A stretch of DNA of 64,000 nucleotides from Rhyacichthys aspro (taxonomy: Eukaryota; Chordata; Actinopteri; Gobiiformes; Rhyacichthyidae): assembly GCA_036850595.1 (NCBI GenBank), contig CM072158.1, positions 21,150,044-21,214,043 on the forward strand, in the 5' to 3' direction. The notes under the pieces are model-generated. The model was not told the DNA's origin. It was given only the letters and a program-made list of their open reading frames with translations, and did not search any database. A program made the translations under genes and the position numbers. This document shows, one piece after another, positions 39,501 to 50,500 of this stretch (its first letter is position 1; every line of letters begins with the position of its first letter).

Positions 39501-41899
39501 TTTTCCTGGGTGAATGAGAACACTATCATTTTGTAACAAACCGGTAGCTTACTGGACAGCCTACGTCACAGTCTATATCAAATAGACACAGACTTGGAAT
39601 AACTAGAGCAATAATTGCATGCAACTGACCCAGAGTTCTAACCAAGGTCTGTACCAAAGTCTTTATTGCCTGGTCAGTGTCTAGGTTTATAATGTCTCCA
39701 TGTTCTCTTTCCTCAGTGCGCAGTGGGCTCCCAGGTGGCCCTTCGTGTTGGGGGGGACTTCTTCTTCGACCCCTCACCCTCTGACCCATCAGTGGATCTG
39801 TTACTCGTGGCTGGTGGTGTTGGGATCAACCCCCTCTACTCCATCCTACTGCACACCACTGACCTGCTGCGGCTGAACCAGGCCTCCGGGGTGGTGGGCT
39901 ACAACATAGGCTCCACCCACATCTTTTACAGTGCCAAAAACACACAGGAACTGCTTTTCAAGGTAAGTTCCAAACCAGTACCTCTCTCAGAGCCGATTAA
40001 GCTAATGAAGACAATCCCTCAACTTCAACCGTATGACTGAAGTGTCAGCCCTGGGACTAAATGGCCATTGAGTGTACCCCGCCTCAGACACAAAGCTGCT
40101 GGGATGGTCTCCTGCTCACTGCAACCCCTAATAGGAAGAAGATGAATTAAAAGTGAATATTCATGTTAACTTTTTACAAGTTACCCGAGTGACATTATTT
40201 ATCTGCCATGTCTTTTCAAAATTTGTATGGCAACAGTGAAACCATCTCTTAAACCTCTACGGATCATACAGACGATTGAATTATTTCTGTTTTTCAGACT
40301 TTCTTAGTTTTAAAGCTTGGATAAAGATGTCTCTGATAATTCATTCACTGTGTGTGAGCATTTGGCCACTTCAGGATAAAAAATTAGAAACCTAAGGAGT
40401 AAACAGTGATGTAGTGGTAAGAATAGGCCAATAAAAGTTAGATGCATGTTGACATTTTCAGATTTACCGTAGTTTTTAACTAGACTAAACAGACTCAGAT
40501 TTGGAGTAGGCTAACCCATCTGAAACTGCAGTGCTGAGGCTCACATTTCTGTCAAGTTGGCTGATCTTATCAGAGCTGTGTGAATCTTAAGTCAATTATA
40601 ATCTTTATGGTTGTTTATTTAAATGTTAAGAAATAGTATTTTTACTGAAATAAGTGTATGACTAGTGTTCCTCTTTGGGTATACAGTGGTCCCTCGTTTA
40701 TCACGGGGGTTATGTTCTAAAAATAACCCGCAATAGGCGAAATCCACGAAGTAGTCAGGTTTATTTTTTACAATTATTATATATGTTTTAAGGCTGTAAA
40801 ACCCCTCACCACACACTTTATACACTTTTCTCAGACAGGCATTAACATTTTTTCACATTTCTCTGGTTTAAACACTCTCAAAGTTCAAACCTTAGCATCT
40901 TCCTCTGCCTTTGGGGTGCGACTGCAGGTGCCTTTGTCAGTGCAGAACGTTTTGTCGACATTGTGGGTTTTGTCGGGGAGAAAACTTGCAAACATACAGC
41001 ACTTCAGAGTCACACTGCTAGCAATCGAACATTTATGTAAATTTGGCAAGCCGAACGCATTCTGTACTGTACAGGAGACACGGCATGGAGGAGATTGATT
41101 GACAATGGTCTACAGTGCCTTAGCCAATCAGGACACAGAACACAAAGCGCAAGTTCTATCTTGGCCAATCAGGACGCAGAACACAATGCGCGTTCATACA
41201 CTGTAAAAAAAAAAAAAAAGCATGCAAAATTGCACTAAAAAAAATCTGCCAAACAGCGAGGCCACGAAAGGTGAACCGCGTTATAGTGAGGGACAACTGT
41301 ATATCTTTTTTGTAAGAGGCTACAAGGTTTTTGCTCAAGATGAAAATATGAGTGCTGGTTACTTTAGTGGCTTGTGTCCCTTTTGGTGTAAATTTATTAT
41401 AAGGTTTGACATGGAGGATATTTCGCACCACTGTAAATTTTGAATGTCAGGATTTCAGCTTCTGTGTTAGACCATTCATAAATATAGTGTTTTCTTTCAC
41501 AGAACTCCATTGTGGAGGTATGTAAAGAGTTCCCTAACACATTGTCCTGTGATTTTCACGTCACACAACAGAAGACAGACGTGGACCCACAGCTGGAGCC
41601 CCTCAGCAGATGTGAGTAGAGCCCACTGTGATCTTCCCTCAGTCTGTTTTCTGTTCATCTGTGTGATCCACAAAGGCAGGGATGTAACTGCACATACAGG
41701 CCTGTACTGTCTCAATAAGTACTCTTTTCCTCTGTCTCCAGGCGGCAGAATCACAGTCCTGCAGCTGCAGGCTCATGTGGACCCTCAGAGGACTTTGTGT
41801 TACTTGTGTGGACCACCACCCATGATAGAAGCTGTATCCAAAACCCTCATGGACCTGGGTCTGCCCAAAGACAGGATCCTGTTTGAGAAGTGGTGGTAG
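27495..41899 (+). CDS. oxnad1: Oxidoreductase NAD-binding domain-containing protein 1, complete, 7 coding exons
   Basis: Coding exons are 27495-27595, 29936-29999, 30090-30193, 35242-35383, 39717-39962, 41503-41611 and 41742-41899. All have GT/AG borders and join in phase into 307 residues, close to human OXNAD1 (312). The N-terminus (MSAPCVLLSLARTLSQSC, then RLHSGLL) is basic, Ser-rich and free of acidic residues, as in a mitochondrial targeting peptide. Residues 56-137 form the flavin-binding-like barrel with VCGIVNESETVKRLR, AGQW and GGFSMCSSP (102-110). AGGVGINP (169-176) is the pyridine nucleotide-binding loop, and CGPPPM (278-283) and the terminal EKWW are hallmarks of ferredoxin reductase-like NAD domains. 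The reaction and partner are not established for the family. No frameshift or missing motif is seen. The introns total over 13 kb and are full of repeats. Confidence 0.97.
27838..27955 (+). repeat. Interspersed repeat family B, partial copy
   Basis: Tandem ATTC units lead into CTCCTACCGCTTAGTCCCGT, TGGCTGGAGCCTATCCCAGC and ACCCTGGACAATGGCCAGTT. It lies in oxnad1 intron 1. Confidence 0.8.
28022..28075. repeat. Perfect inverted repeat, 24-bp arms, 6-base loop
   Basis: Left arm 28022-28045 and right arm 28052-28075 are exact reverse complements, with loop CTTCAC between. The arms contain CGCAGGGCTGAC, a piece of the family B repeat whose copy ends about 70 bp upstream. It lies in oxnad1 intron 1. 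Confidence 0.97.
28250..28830 (+). mobile_element. L2-type LINE fragment
   Basis: It reads LLYTLYIHDCTPTHLSNTTH (reverse transcriptase region just before the FADD block), then LVLNTTKTKELFVDYRKKK, then SFYCCSIESILTH. These are standard LINE blocks in the order of the copy at 7120-8400. Stops and frameshifts are present. It lies in oxnad1 intron 1, same orientation as the gene. Confidence 0.9.
29480..29775 (+). mobile_element. LINE 3'UTR tail
   Basis: It ends CAATTTCGTTGTACAACGAC followed by AATAAAGATATC, a typical tail of fish L2-type LINEs. The body carries no open frame of note. Confidence 0.6.
29936..29999 (+). CDS. oxnad1: oxnad1 coding exon 2
   Basis: Acceptor TTTATCGACAG, donor GTAAGT. 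It codes for KRQMDHLERTASNSRQN, nearly identical to the human stretch KRQMDHLERTASN. Confidence 0.97.
30090..30193 (+). CDS. oxnad1: oxnad1 coding exon 3
   Basis: Acceptor TGACGCAG, donor GTGAGT. It codes for VCGIVNESETVKRLRIAV and FTFKAGQ, and ends with two bases of the Trp codon that opens the next exon. Confidence 0.97.
30964..31050 (+). repeat. Dispersed repeat family C, copy 1
   Basis: GCAGCAGTATACAGCTACAC and CTCCAGCCTCTCGCATCTCT are shared with 37315-37385 and, inverted, 53775-53850. I cannot name the family. Confidence 0.6.
31290..31410. repeat. DNA-transposon-end-like repeat
   Basis: GGGTTAGTTCACACTTGACA starts a stretch related to the end seen at 13595 and 46937, in opposite orientation. 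It lies in oxnad1 intron 3. Confidence 0.45.
34403..34545 (-). mobile_element. Tigger-like element, partial copy
   Basis: TGTGGTCCCTCGCTATAACG, CGGTTCACCTTTCGTGG and ATGAACGCGCATTGTGTTCT are nearly identical to the right end of the complete copy at 40684-41299, in inverted orientation. Only about 140 bp is present. The minus sign means opposite to that copy. Confidence 0.8.
34835..35105 (+). repeat. Dispersed repeat family D, copy 1
   Basis: It shares TAGGTTTATCTTGGTGATG, TATGAACCAA, TTTAAAGAAAAGGG or close variants, and GGTCTTTTTCC with 39285-39520 in the same orientation. A GAGATAGGGTGAAGATC stretch just before it resembles the LINE piece at 55650. It lies in oxnad1 intron 3, at most 140 bp upstream of the exon at 35242. 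Confidence 0.7.
35242..35383 (+). CDS. oxnad1: oxnad1 coding exon 4
   Basis: Acceptor GTGTCCAG, donor GTGAGT. It codes for VDFFIPGVDTVGGFSMCSSP (flavin-binding-like region) and AVKYTKHPPAHWVH. Confidence 0.97.
35607..36324. mobile_element. Non-autonomous DNA transposon, hAT-like
   Basis: The left end reads AGATAGACTGATATGTTTTT then CAGGGCCGATACGGATACC. The right end reads GGCCGATAATCGGTCTATGTCT. The ends are imperfect inverted repeats rich in CGATA. The 0.7-kb interior has no transposase. It lies in oxnad1 intron 4. Confidence 0.7.
36436..36870 (-). mobile_element. L2-type LINE fragment with FADD block
   Basis: The minus strand reads LGLSNSICLWILDFLVDFSQ, then GPLLYTLNTYDCTATHPSNT and IIKFADD. 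FADD is the reverse transcriptase active-site motif. Farther along (36500-36440) LNTTKTKEQ matches the next LINE block. Gaps between blocks show decay. It lies antisense in oxnad1 intron 4. Confidence 0.9.
37315..37385 (+). repeat. Dispersed repeat family C, copy 2
   Basis: CCAGCCTCTCACCTCACTAC followed by ACAGAGGACTTTATTTATGG matches the copies at 30964 and 53775 (inverted). Confidence 0.6.
37400..39280. other. oxnad1 intron 4 sequence, nothing recognised
   Basis: I see no exon or complete repeat in this part of the intron. Confidence 0.4.
39285..39520 (+). repeat. Dispersed repeat family D, copy 2
   Basis: It aligns with 34835-35105 in the same orientation, including TTAGGTTTATCTTGGTGATG, GAATATGAACCAAAATTTA and GGTCTTTTTCCTGG. 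Like copy 1 it lies a short distance (about 200 bp) upstream of an oxnad1 exon. Confidence 0.7.
39717..39962 (+). CDS. oxnad1: oxnad1 coding exon 5
   Basis: Acceptor CTTTCCTCAG, donor GTAAGT. It holds 82 codons including ALRVGGDFFFDP, the nucleotide-binding loop AGGVGINPLYSILLH and FYSAKNTQELLFK. Confidence 0.97.
40045..40150 (-). repeat. Interspersed repeat family B, short inverted copy
   Basis: The minus strand carries the order CGCTTAG-like start, AGCAGCTTTG and GGGGTACACTCAATGGCCAT, degenerate relative to 3010-3335. It lies just inside oxnad1 intron 5. Confidence 0.6.
40684..41299 (+). mobile_element. Tigger-like non-autonomous transposon, 616 bp, with TA target duplication
   Basis: The left end CAGTGGTCCCTCGTTTATCA and the inverted right end CAGTTGTCCCTCACTATAAC face each other, each flanked by TA (40682-40683 and 41300-41301). 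The subterminal ACCCGCAATAGGCGAAATCC is typical of Tigger/pogo-type ends in fish. The interior has a 15-base A run and no transposase. It sits in oxnad1 intron 5, about 200 bp before exon 6. Confidence 0.85.
41503..41611 (+). CDS. oxnad1: oxnad1 coding exon 6
   Basis: Acceptor TTTCTTTCACAG, donor GTGAGT. It codes for NSIVEVCKEFPNTLSCDFHV and a variable linker, and ends with one base of a split Cys codon. Confidence 0.95.
41742..41899 (+). CDS. oxnad1: oxnad1 coding exon 7 (last)
   Basis: Acceptor TCTGTCTCCAG. It codes for GRITVLQLQAHV, TLCYLCGPPPM and the conserved end ILFEKWW, then TAG. Confidence 0.97.
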
Positions 41900-43010
41900 A
41901 GGACATATACGTGGCTGTTTGTGGTGAGGATGTGAAGTGTGGTGAGAAGGAAAACTCAACACTACCTCCTCCTCTGGTTCTGCTACGATCTGTGCCTGAT
42001 CTTAATGCGCCTTTAGGACCGCCCACTTCTCAGCAGAAACAAAGACAACACAAAGGAGAGTCTTGCAAATCTTGTAGAAGCTCTGCGCACATATCTCAGA
42101 CTTTGCAGATCCAATATTTGTCAGTGACATTTATAATGTGTGATATTGACACATTACTCACACAGCTGTTGCACAGCTCAGGTCTAGTCTCATCATCAGA
42201 CTCAATATGCATGACTGTTATGTTGCATCACAAAATTAACAAACAGGGATTTTATTTTACCTGATAGCTCTAGGTTTTGTCTGAAATGACTTAAATGGTC
42301 ACACATTATTATTAATTAATTTATTATTAATATGAGACTACTCGGCACAAACCCTATATCTACCAAATCTTAAAAAACAACAACAAACAAACAAAAACAC
42401 TGCCGGCTGTCTTTATTTTCACTTAAAAACAATTAAGTATAGCTTATTTTGATTTTTACTTGCTCACATTAACACTATCTTCTTTAAATGTGGCCTTTCA
42501 AAAGAAGGAACATAGCTACATTAGAGCAAGTCGGTGAAACATGATATACCTTAAAGCAATGGTGAAAATTTCAAATCTAATTAGTAAAATGGAGATAGGT
42601 TAATAGATAAGTTTTTATATCTTGAATTTTTTGATCTTCAGTGCTGATGTAATGAATTCTGTAAATGTTATTTAAACTTAATTCATAATTCCATTACAGT
42701 GACTCTTCAAATATGCGGACTTACTGTATATGTGTAGTTTTACAAATTGGACAGTTGCCACTCTGTGAAACTCAGACAGTCTACCAGTTGCACATTTTTT
42801 ATTTTCACATATTCGATAAACCTCTCCGTCCTTGGTGTAGTTAGAATCCCATGGTGCTCTGTGATGGAGGCTCCAGGTGGTCTGGAATGGGCACGGGTTG
42901 GTTTGACAGAGGTCTGTTCAGTGATGTCCTCTCTCAGCAAGGGTTTGTCGTTTTTATGTTTCTGTTTATCAAGATGATGTTGGTGAACAAGAGTCAGTGG
43001 GAATAAAGGA
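41900..43010 (+). other. oxnad1: oxnad1 3'UTR with candidate poly(A) signal
   Basis: Sequence after the stop codon at 41897-41899. The first AATAAA I find on the plus strand is at 43002-43007, giving a UTR of about 1.1 kb if used. No transcript evidence is available. Confidence 0.4.
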
Positions 43011-45270
43011 AATAGAGTCAGTCTCTTTGTAAAGGCTTTATTGACCTCAGCTTTTACACACATCACTGGTGGTGTTTCAGGAAATTGCTAATAAATAGAA
43101 TTTTACACATTTTCTAAAAAAAACAATTTTACAATACTGCTTTCTATTCAGGTTTGTTTTGCAAAGACTGACTTGTTTAAATTTTCAGTTACTTCAAGAC
43201 TTCATGGTGCTCTGGTTGCATTGTCGCATATTAACTAAGTGCAGTACATTTTTTGGTCAATATTCGGTCTGAAATTGGGCTTATGTGACATGTTACATGG
43301 CTTAGTTTTGGTGATGGAATGTATATCATATTTTTTTATGCATCTTCATGTACTTAGTAAATCTAGTAATAACGGTCATTACCTTTGACTTTTACTCCAC
43401 TGCATCTTGAAACAAATATTGCTATTGTTTTCTGCAGAACATTTGTGTTTTAACATTATTTTGTTAACATAACTTAATGATATTTAACGCTCCACATCGG
43501 CTCTGAAAAGCAAAATACCTCATAGCAAAGTTCACATAGAACTCAATTGTCTTTATGGAAAAGTAACACCATTTGTATTAAAAGGCTGTTGAAACAGTAA
43601 GGATATGTTTTGTTATATACTTTTATGATTAAGTATTTTTAAAAGCGAGTTCACACATCAAGTCGAACTCTACTTGTGATACTTCTACTCAAGGTCATTT
43701 TTGCCCCCTTCTCTGTACTAGGAGTTTGAGTACATCTTCCACCATTGGTTATGTTGTAATATAGAATAAAATTAGCATGTCAATACAAAATACAGAGAAA
43801 TACAGAGAGTGGTTAACCATGTTCTAAGCTTTCAGTGGCACAGAATGCAGTTACTTTGGGGCATAGTTGAGTCACAAAACTCACTGAATGTTGCCATGAC
43901 AATATGTCTTGCAATTCTTGATTTTTATTTTTTTTTTCCCCTGTTGGAATTAATTAAAATATGTCACAAGAAATGTTTCCCTAACCTTTTTACAATGTGA
44001 TTTAATACTCTGATAGGTCAGTTACTTGAATGCAAAGAATGGTACATTAAATAGCCTATATTTTTCATATTACAGTAATAACAAATTGGCAATATATTGT
44101 GCAGGATTAATTTGAGATTATTAAATAGATATTTGACAGGTATCACTTGTACTACATTTTTCTCACTTTCTTTGTTTTGACTTTGACATTACTTCATTGT
44201 CTTTTTACATAAACTGCAGTACAAAGTACTGGCTCAGCATAATATTTGGACACTCATTACTGGGGCTGTATCATTTACCTGTCCTTTAGAGTACTGTATT
44301 GAATATATCATATAAGCATAATCTTGAGCGTTAAACTCAAATAAAGAAAGTTATCCAAACTAACAGGAGAAACATTGTTTATATAATACTACAGAGAATG
44401 ACATTTCATAATCTGGTCAAATAATCCTTCAAACTAGGAACATGACACAGAGAAAATAATAGTCCCTTTTACTTACAGTTTATATTCCTTGTCTTGTCTG
44501 TATGATTGTATAAATGATACAGTTCACATATAAAAATACAGTAAAAGCAGAACTCCTTTTAACAGTCCAGTTATTTAAAAGCAGTTAAATACAACAGTAG
44601 ACAATAAAATAATACTTAAGGCGTGGACTGACACCATGTTAATCCTTCTGTATTTATTACAAACACTTTAACGTCGTGAAAGTGTCCAAAGCAAAAAACT
44701 GCACAACTCAGTCCTGTTGGATTAGAGCTACTCAAGTATAAGTGCCTTAAACTGGACAGACAGAAGCAAGAGCACTCAATTGAAATTTGACAACTTTTAC
44801 TAGTATGTCCCACCAGCTACATAGGCATCTTAAGAACTTATAAAACAAGGCATGTGCACAGGGCTATATATAAGCTCCCAGTTTGACGCTGACCAGGGTT
44901 TCTATTCTTTTTCAAGACTTTTTCACAACATTAGCAGGAATGTTCTACTTGCTACAATGGCCAAAACAACATTGAAAAAAATAAATGGTACCAATGGTGT
45001 GTTAACACTTGTATACACTTGAGTTATTACCTCTGGCTCTACTGTCAGTGAACGCACCACAGCTCCAGGTCTGACCAGAATCGGAATCTCTCACTGTCTG
45101 ACTGAGTGTTCACTGCGACAGCTGTTGGTGATGGACACTAAAATAGTGTCTGCATCAGAGTTAATATTAGTGTGTTTTTCTCACCTTTGCCAGTTTGGTT
45201 TGTGGTGTATAGTGAGATCCACCAAAGGTTGCTCACTCTGAAGAGAATAGCGCTTAAAAGCTCTATCTCT
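43011..45270. other. Convergent intergenic region, no gene seen
   Basis: AT-rich DNA between the oxnad1 end and the AT microsatellite. Short chance frames only. Confidence 0.5.
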
Positions 45271-45766
<496 letters not shown>

Positions 45767-45935
45767 TACAGTATCACAGTCCTAATTCATTTAGACCAGA
45801 ATGTAAAATGAATGGTTTAGTTTGGCACACTGGTTAGAGACTTCTATGGAGACACACTATATGTGCAATTATCATCATTTTAGGGAATGAAATCAAATAT
45901 GAGAGCGCTACCAAATGCACATGATTTGTTTTTAC

Positions 45936-46904
45936 TAGAGATGCACCGATCCAATACTCGGATTGAAAACTAGTACTGATCTGGACTAAAAAGCTGAATC
46001 GGATACCAGTCATTGGAATAAATACATAGGTCTGATGATGATGTGTATGGGTCTTGGGGGAAGATGACAAGTTGGAGCGAGTCAAATCAGTGGTGTGGTA
46101 GTTTACTTTATAATAAAATATTCATTTTTATTGAGAATGTGCTATATGCCGTCTCTCTGCTGCTCAGAGACAGCAGCAGGGAGCGCGCTCTCATTCACAG
46201 ACACGGAGCTGCGCCCTCACAAGCAGAGCAGCGTCAGCTGAAGCAGGGAGAGGGAACAGTAAGAGCAAGATATATCCACCTGTTTTGTCCCTAGTTGTTA
46301 TTAACTGTTGTTCAGACTGTATCTTTTTGTTAGCAGCGAGCTAAATGAAAGCTTACTGTATTTTACAGTAGATCAGAGTTTCACAGTCCCTCCCTCTGAG
46401 CCCCATGGAGCAAACTGCAGTCTTTACTCACTATGATGATTCACATTAGTGAGGCTTGACCAAAAGCTGCTATGGTAAGACATTTTATTCATTTTTAATT
46501 TAAAAACAGTAAAGCTACAGTCCCTAAAAATCCATCAACTAGTTTATAAACTTGTCCTTCCTTTGGTTTGATCAATGCTGACCTCTGGATTATAGTAGCT
46601 ACCAAAAGATTAATAAAAATGTATTATGAATACAGTTAATTACTCTTTAACTTTAAGTTAATATTGTATGTCTATACAATGGTAAAAGAGCTGGTCTTAC
46701 ATTCTTTTTATTTGGACAAATGTACTCGTTACAATAAAATGTAATGATAACCCCCAGCTCCATAATGGGTCATGTAACAAATACAAACGTCTTTATTTAT
46801 ATGAAATACATTTAAATACCAGATAGATCACATCTGTATCTGATACCTGCAGACCTCAAGGCATCAGGATCAGGATTAAAAAAGCTGGATTGGTGCATCC
46901 CTAG
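45936..46904. mobile_element. Non-autonomous DNA transposon, hAT-like, about 970 bp
   Basis: The left end reads TAGAGATGCACCGATCCAAT. The inverted right end reads CTAGGGATGCACCAATCCAG. This GATGCACCGATCC end is common in teleost hAT-type elements. A GC-richer stretch (46140-46250) lies inside, with no transposase. The exact outer bases and target duplication are uncertain. Confidence 0.8.
46792..46797 (-). terminator. rftn1: Candidate rftn1 poly(A) signal inside a transposon
   Basis: AATAAA on the minus strand, about 400 bases past the rftn1 stop codon. I find no AATAAA or ATTAAA on that strand between 46905 and 47195, so the first canonical signal lies in the hAT-like element. Confidence 0.4.
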
Positions 46905-46979
46905 GTTCAATTAGATCATTTTCAAGTGGACCTGGCCAAACAAGTGTGAACACACCCTAAAACACACATTTGAGAACTG

Positions 46980-47105
46980 ACCACCTTAGTGGTAGAGTAC
47001 ATACCACATACTCGGGAGACCTGGGTTCTCTGGTCATTTGTCCAATGTCAATCCCCTCCCTCTCATTCTGTCTGTCTTCTATCCTATCAAATAAAGGAAG
47101 AATAC
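46980..47105 (+). mobile_element. tRNA-derived SINE fragment
   Basis: TTAGTGGTAGAGTACATACC (A-box-like) and GACCTGGGTTCTCTGG (B-box-like) form a tRNA-like head. A C/T-rich body with CCCCTCCCTCTCATTCTGTC follows and ends TATCAAATAAAGGAAGAATA, the usual tail of this fish SINE type. It lies about 90 bp past the rftn1 stop codon, antisense to the gene. Confidence 0.65.
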
Positions 47106-47195
47106 AGAAAGCACAAACAGCATCTTTCCCACAATTTTCCATGATTCCTCCATATCTATCATTTTTCTAGGTTGGGTATTAGCCTTGCAGTGATG

Positions 47196-47576
47196 TCAAC
47201 AGACCCCAGAAAACAGCTGCAGTTTAACAGGTTCCTCAGATTTCACCTCTTTCTCTTTCAGTCCCGCTCTGTCTCTTTGACACACATCTGTCCATCTCAC
47301 AGACTTCTCCTGCCTCTGTACAGGGGCAGCATCGATGTCTGTTTCCTCTGCCCTCTTTTCCACAGATGCTCCGTTTCCTGACAGGAACAAGACGGCCTTT
47401 TGATGCCCTACTTTTTGTTCTGATCCCCAGCTCTTCCTCTTCACCTCTGCTTCCTCCTCCTCATCTTTCATGTTCCTCCTCAAACTGTCCATCTCAATCA
47501 CGGGGGAGCAGTTCTCCTCAAATGTTCCTAGAGCACAGTTCTTCTTGGCCTTGTTGCGGCTCCTGAGGTTCAGCAT
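47196..47576 (-). CDS. rftn1: rftn1 last coding exon
   Basis: Acceptor TCTGATTTCAG. It codes for 126 residues from MLNLRSRNKAKK to SGVC, then a stop. The tail is charged and poorly conserved with an acidic run (MKDEEEEAEVKRK), as in the variable raftlin C-terminus. Confidence 0.9.
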   Translation of the reverse strand: MLNLRSRNKAKKNCALGTFEENCSPVIEMDSLRRNMKDEEEEAEVKRKSWGSEQKVGHQKAVLFLSGNGASVEKRAEETDIDAAPVQRQEKSVRWTDVCQRDRAGLKEKEVKSEEPVKLQLFSGVC

Positions 47577-50500
47577 CTGAAATCAGAGACAGTTTTTCGC
47601 CTTGTCTTTGAGTCTTTCTTTCTCCAGAGACAGCTGACAAAACACAACAAAGTCCCTCTTGCTCAGGCTGTACAGTTTCATGCTGACTATATTTAGACTT
47701 CCTCTGCTATATGTCACATTTTTAGAAACATGACTTTTTAATGGTAGCCGTTTTGACCTGCCATATCCTAAAGGCACAACAGAGACGTGACAGGAATGTT
47801 TTGAAGTTGGAGAGAAACTGAAACGCACCTTGAAGTCTTTCCTCCTGCGCTGCATAATGGGTCTCTGTAGGAAAAGGATCTGCTTGGTGGACAGACTCCC
47901 ATCACTGCACAGAGAAGACAAAAGAGAAGCACTTCAAACTACTGTTAACTATTATTGGATTACATGAACTGCCAACACAATGTGCTTAATAAAGTCTGCC
48001 TTTTTTCCCTGCAGTTTGTAATGTGACGGGTTATAAAACAACTTTTCATCTCGAGTTCTTTTGCTGATGCCTCTGACAGGTTTTAAATGTGGTTCCACAT
48101 CGAGGTGTGATCGGAAAGTGTCAGATCTAAAACGCTCCGACTGACGCTCTGTGTCTACACCACAGGATTTAAAAGATAGCTCTGTCACAGAAAAAAGTAT
48201 TGGTGTAGTGATGTGATGAGGAGATTAATGACTGGATTGGTGCACTTTATACTTAATGTCGATAATGAGATGTCAGTTCTATTGTTATTAATATTGTGTT
48301 ATAACTATATGAACTCATTCAGGGGTAAATAGATGAAGATCTTATGACATCCAAATGCATATTGGTAATTTGGTAAATATATGTTAATGAGGTAACATTA
48401 TTTCCATGAAATACAGTGGTATTTTGTGGGTAATAATCAGGAATGCTGAATAAGGCACTTAACCCTTTTTCAGTTCATTTCATGGAAACATCAAATTGAA
48501 CCAAACAGCAATGAGTAAAGTTCTAATTTGGAAACAAACACAGATCTCTGTGTATTCCCCACCAGGTGGCCTGAACTTGTCTGGCCTGATCATTTCTGCA
48601 AACATGGTTCCACAATAGATTTTGAGTTGCAATATAAATATACTTGCGATATTTAATTGGCCTGCTTAGCACAATGAAAATGGATTTGATTCATACTTAA
48701 CTAAAGCCATATAAGACTTACATTCACATATAGTTGCACCCTGGTGTAATTAATATTGTTTGTTAGGCTTCGATTGGTCAGTCATGTTCACATGCCAACA
48801 GTGAACCTCTGTAAAAAGCTCTTTTATTATGGGTTTTTGAATGTTATTATTGCAATAATGATAGACTTGTTACATGGTGTGCAGCCTTATTATCATTTGT
48901 CCTCAATTTCCTATATATTTTATTGCTACACAACAAAAGGTTTTAAAGAGACACAGGCACAGACATTACTACACACAATTATACAACAGCTGTGTTTTAG
49001 CCTCCTGAGGGCTCCAGACTCATTTGCACCAACATTGCTCCTAACCCTGTGTCGGCCAAAGTCAGTAAAGTTTGTAGAGTTTATGGAGCAGGAAGTAATT
49101 ATTATAGTTGGAAAAACAGTGATCCTAACAGCCAGTTAAATACTGACAAATTTCAGAAAGCAGCCTTCAGATTTGGTTCTTTGAGAGTTTGTATCTGGCT
49201 TACAAAAATGATGGGTAAATACACATTTTAGCTAATACTTTTTGCCGAGCTAATCATCAATTGATTTAATCACTAAATACTGATTTACTCTGAAATTCTT
49301 CAGAGCTTTGATAAGGCAGTGTATCCTCCTTAATGTCAATAAATTAACAGCAGAAGACTCAATCCTCATTGCAATTAGTTATTGTAAAAAAGGAACAGAT
49401 TTCTGCTGATCCCATGGTACACTATACTTCTGTGTCTACTGTCTTTGATACACAGAAAACAAGAAAATGGGCAAGAGTTTTGTGTTGAATGAAGTAATTC
49501 ATTCATGATTGATAAATGAGCCATCTGACAGAGGCAACAGAACGAGGACAAAGGCAAGTGTAACGATTTAGTGTATGAACCTGAATGAAGATTTACTCAG
49601 CACAGGTTCTTGTCAATGCCTGGGTTTGTGTCTCCAGTCTCTGTGAGATGAATCATCATCATTGTCAATAATCTGTGGTGTTGTTTACCTGTTGGTCTTG
49701 ACAATGGGTGTAGGTAACACACACATAAGCCTCCATCCATATGGAGCTAGGGACTGGAGCAGCGGGACATAGTCTGTCTTCACCACCACACCCTGAACAG
49801 AAAACACACAGAAGACTGCTCCATATTTTCCGGGTAAAGTTACTGTTTCACTATTAAAATGTATATTCTTTAAGTTTAACCCTAAAACTTCTTAAACAGT
49901 CTCAGTCTCGCAAAGATTGTTTAGAAGTCACTTTTTTAGGGTTCAAATAGTAGTATGGTAAAGCATACAATAGGTTTCCTTAAACATATAGGCCTAATTC
50001 TTATTTTATTTTATTTTTTCATCTTTAAACACATCAGAATGAGCCAGCGTACCTTCAGTGGTACCTGTACACTTTGAGATCCTCTGTTCTAAAATATATT
50101 CGAAGACTCTACATATAGTAAATGTTTCTTTTTTAATATGACACAATCTTTTTATCCATTTCATATAGACATAAGAATATTATATTTTTATGTAAGAATG
50201 TAAAAGCCTTAATGATCTTATAAGAATATAAGCATGTATCCTGTAATAATTATGTAATGAATGTAACACGTGATAGAATCTTGTGTGTAATTATAATAAT
50301 CCAAAAAATAAATTTGATTCAATTTATTTTTAGTAACCTTGCAGCAATATGTTTCTGTACAAATAATGTCTAAATAATAAATATGTGTAAATATTATGTA
50401 TACTTTTACTGATATTACTGATATTCTGACATACAGAATGTGATTTCCTGATGGGACTATTACACATATGCACATATAACACTGACAACAGGTGAGGAAT

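Noticed and set aside
41510..41899. A 129-codon frame covering oxnad1 exons 6 and 7 as one block
   Set aside because: It reads through the intron 41612-41741 and is out of frame in exon 6; the spliced frame matches the family.
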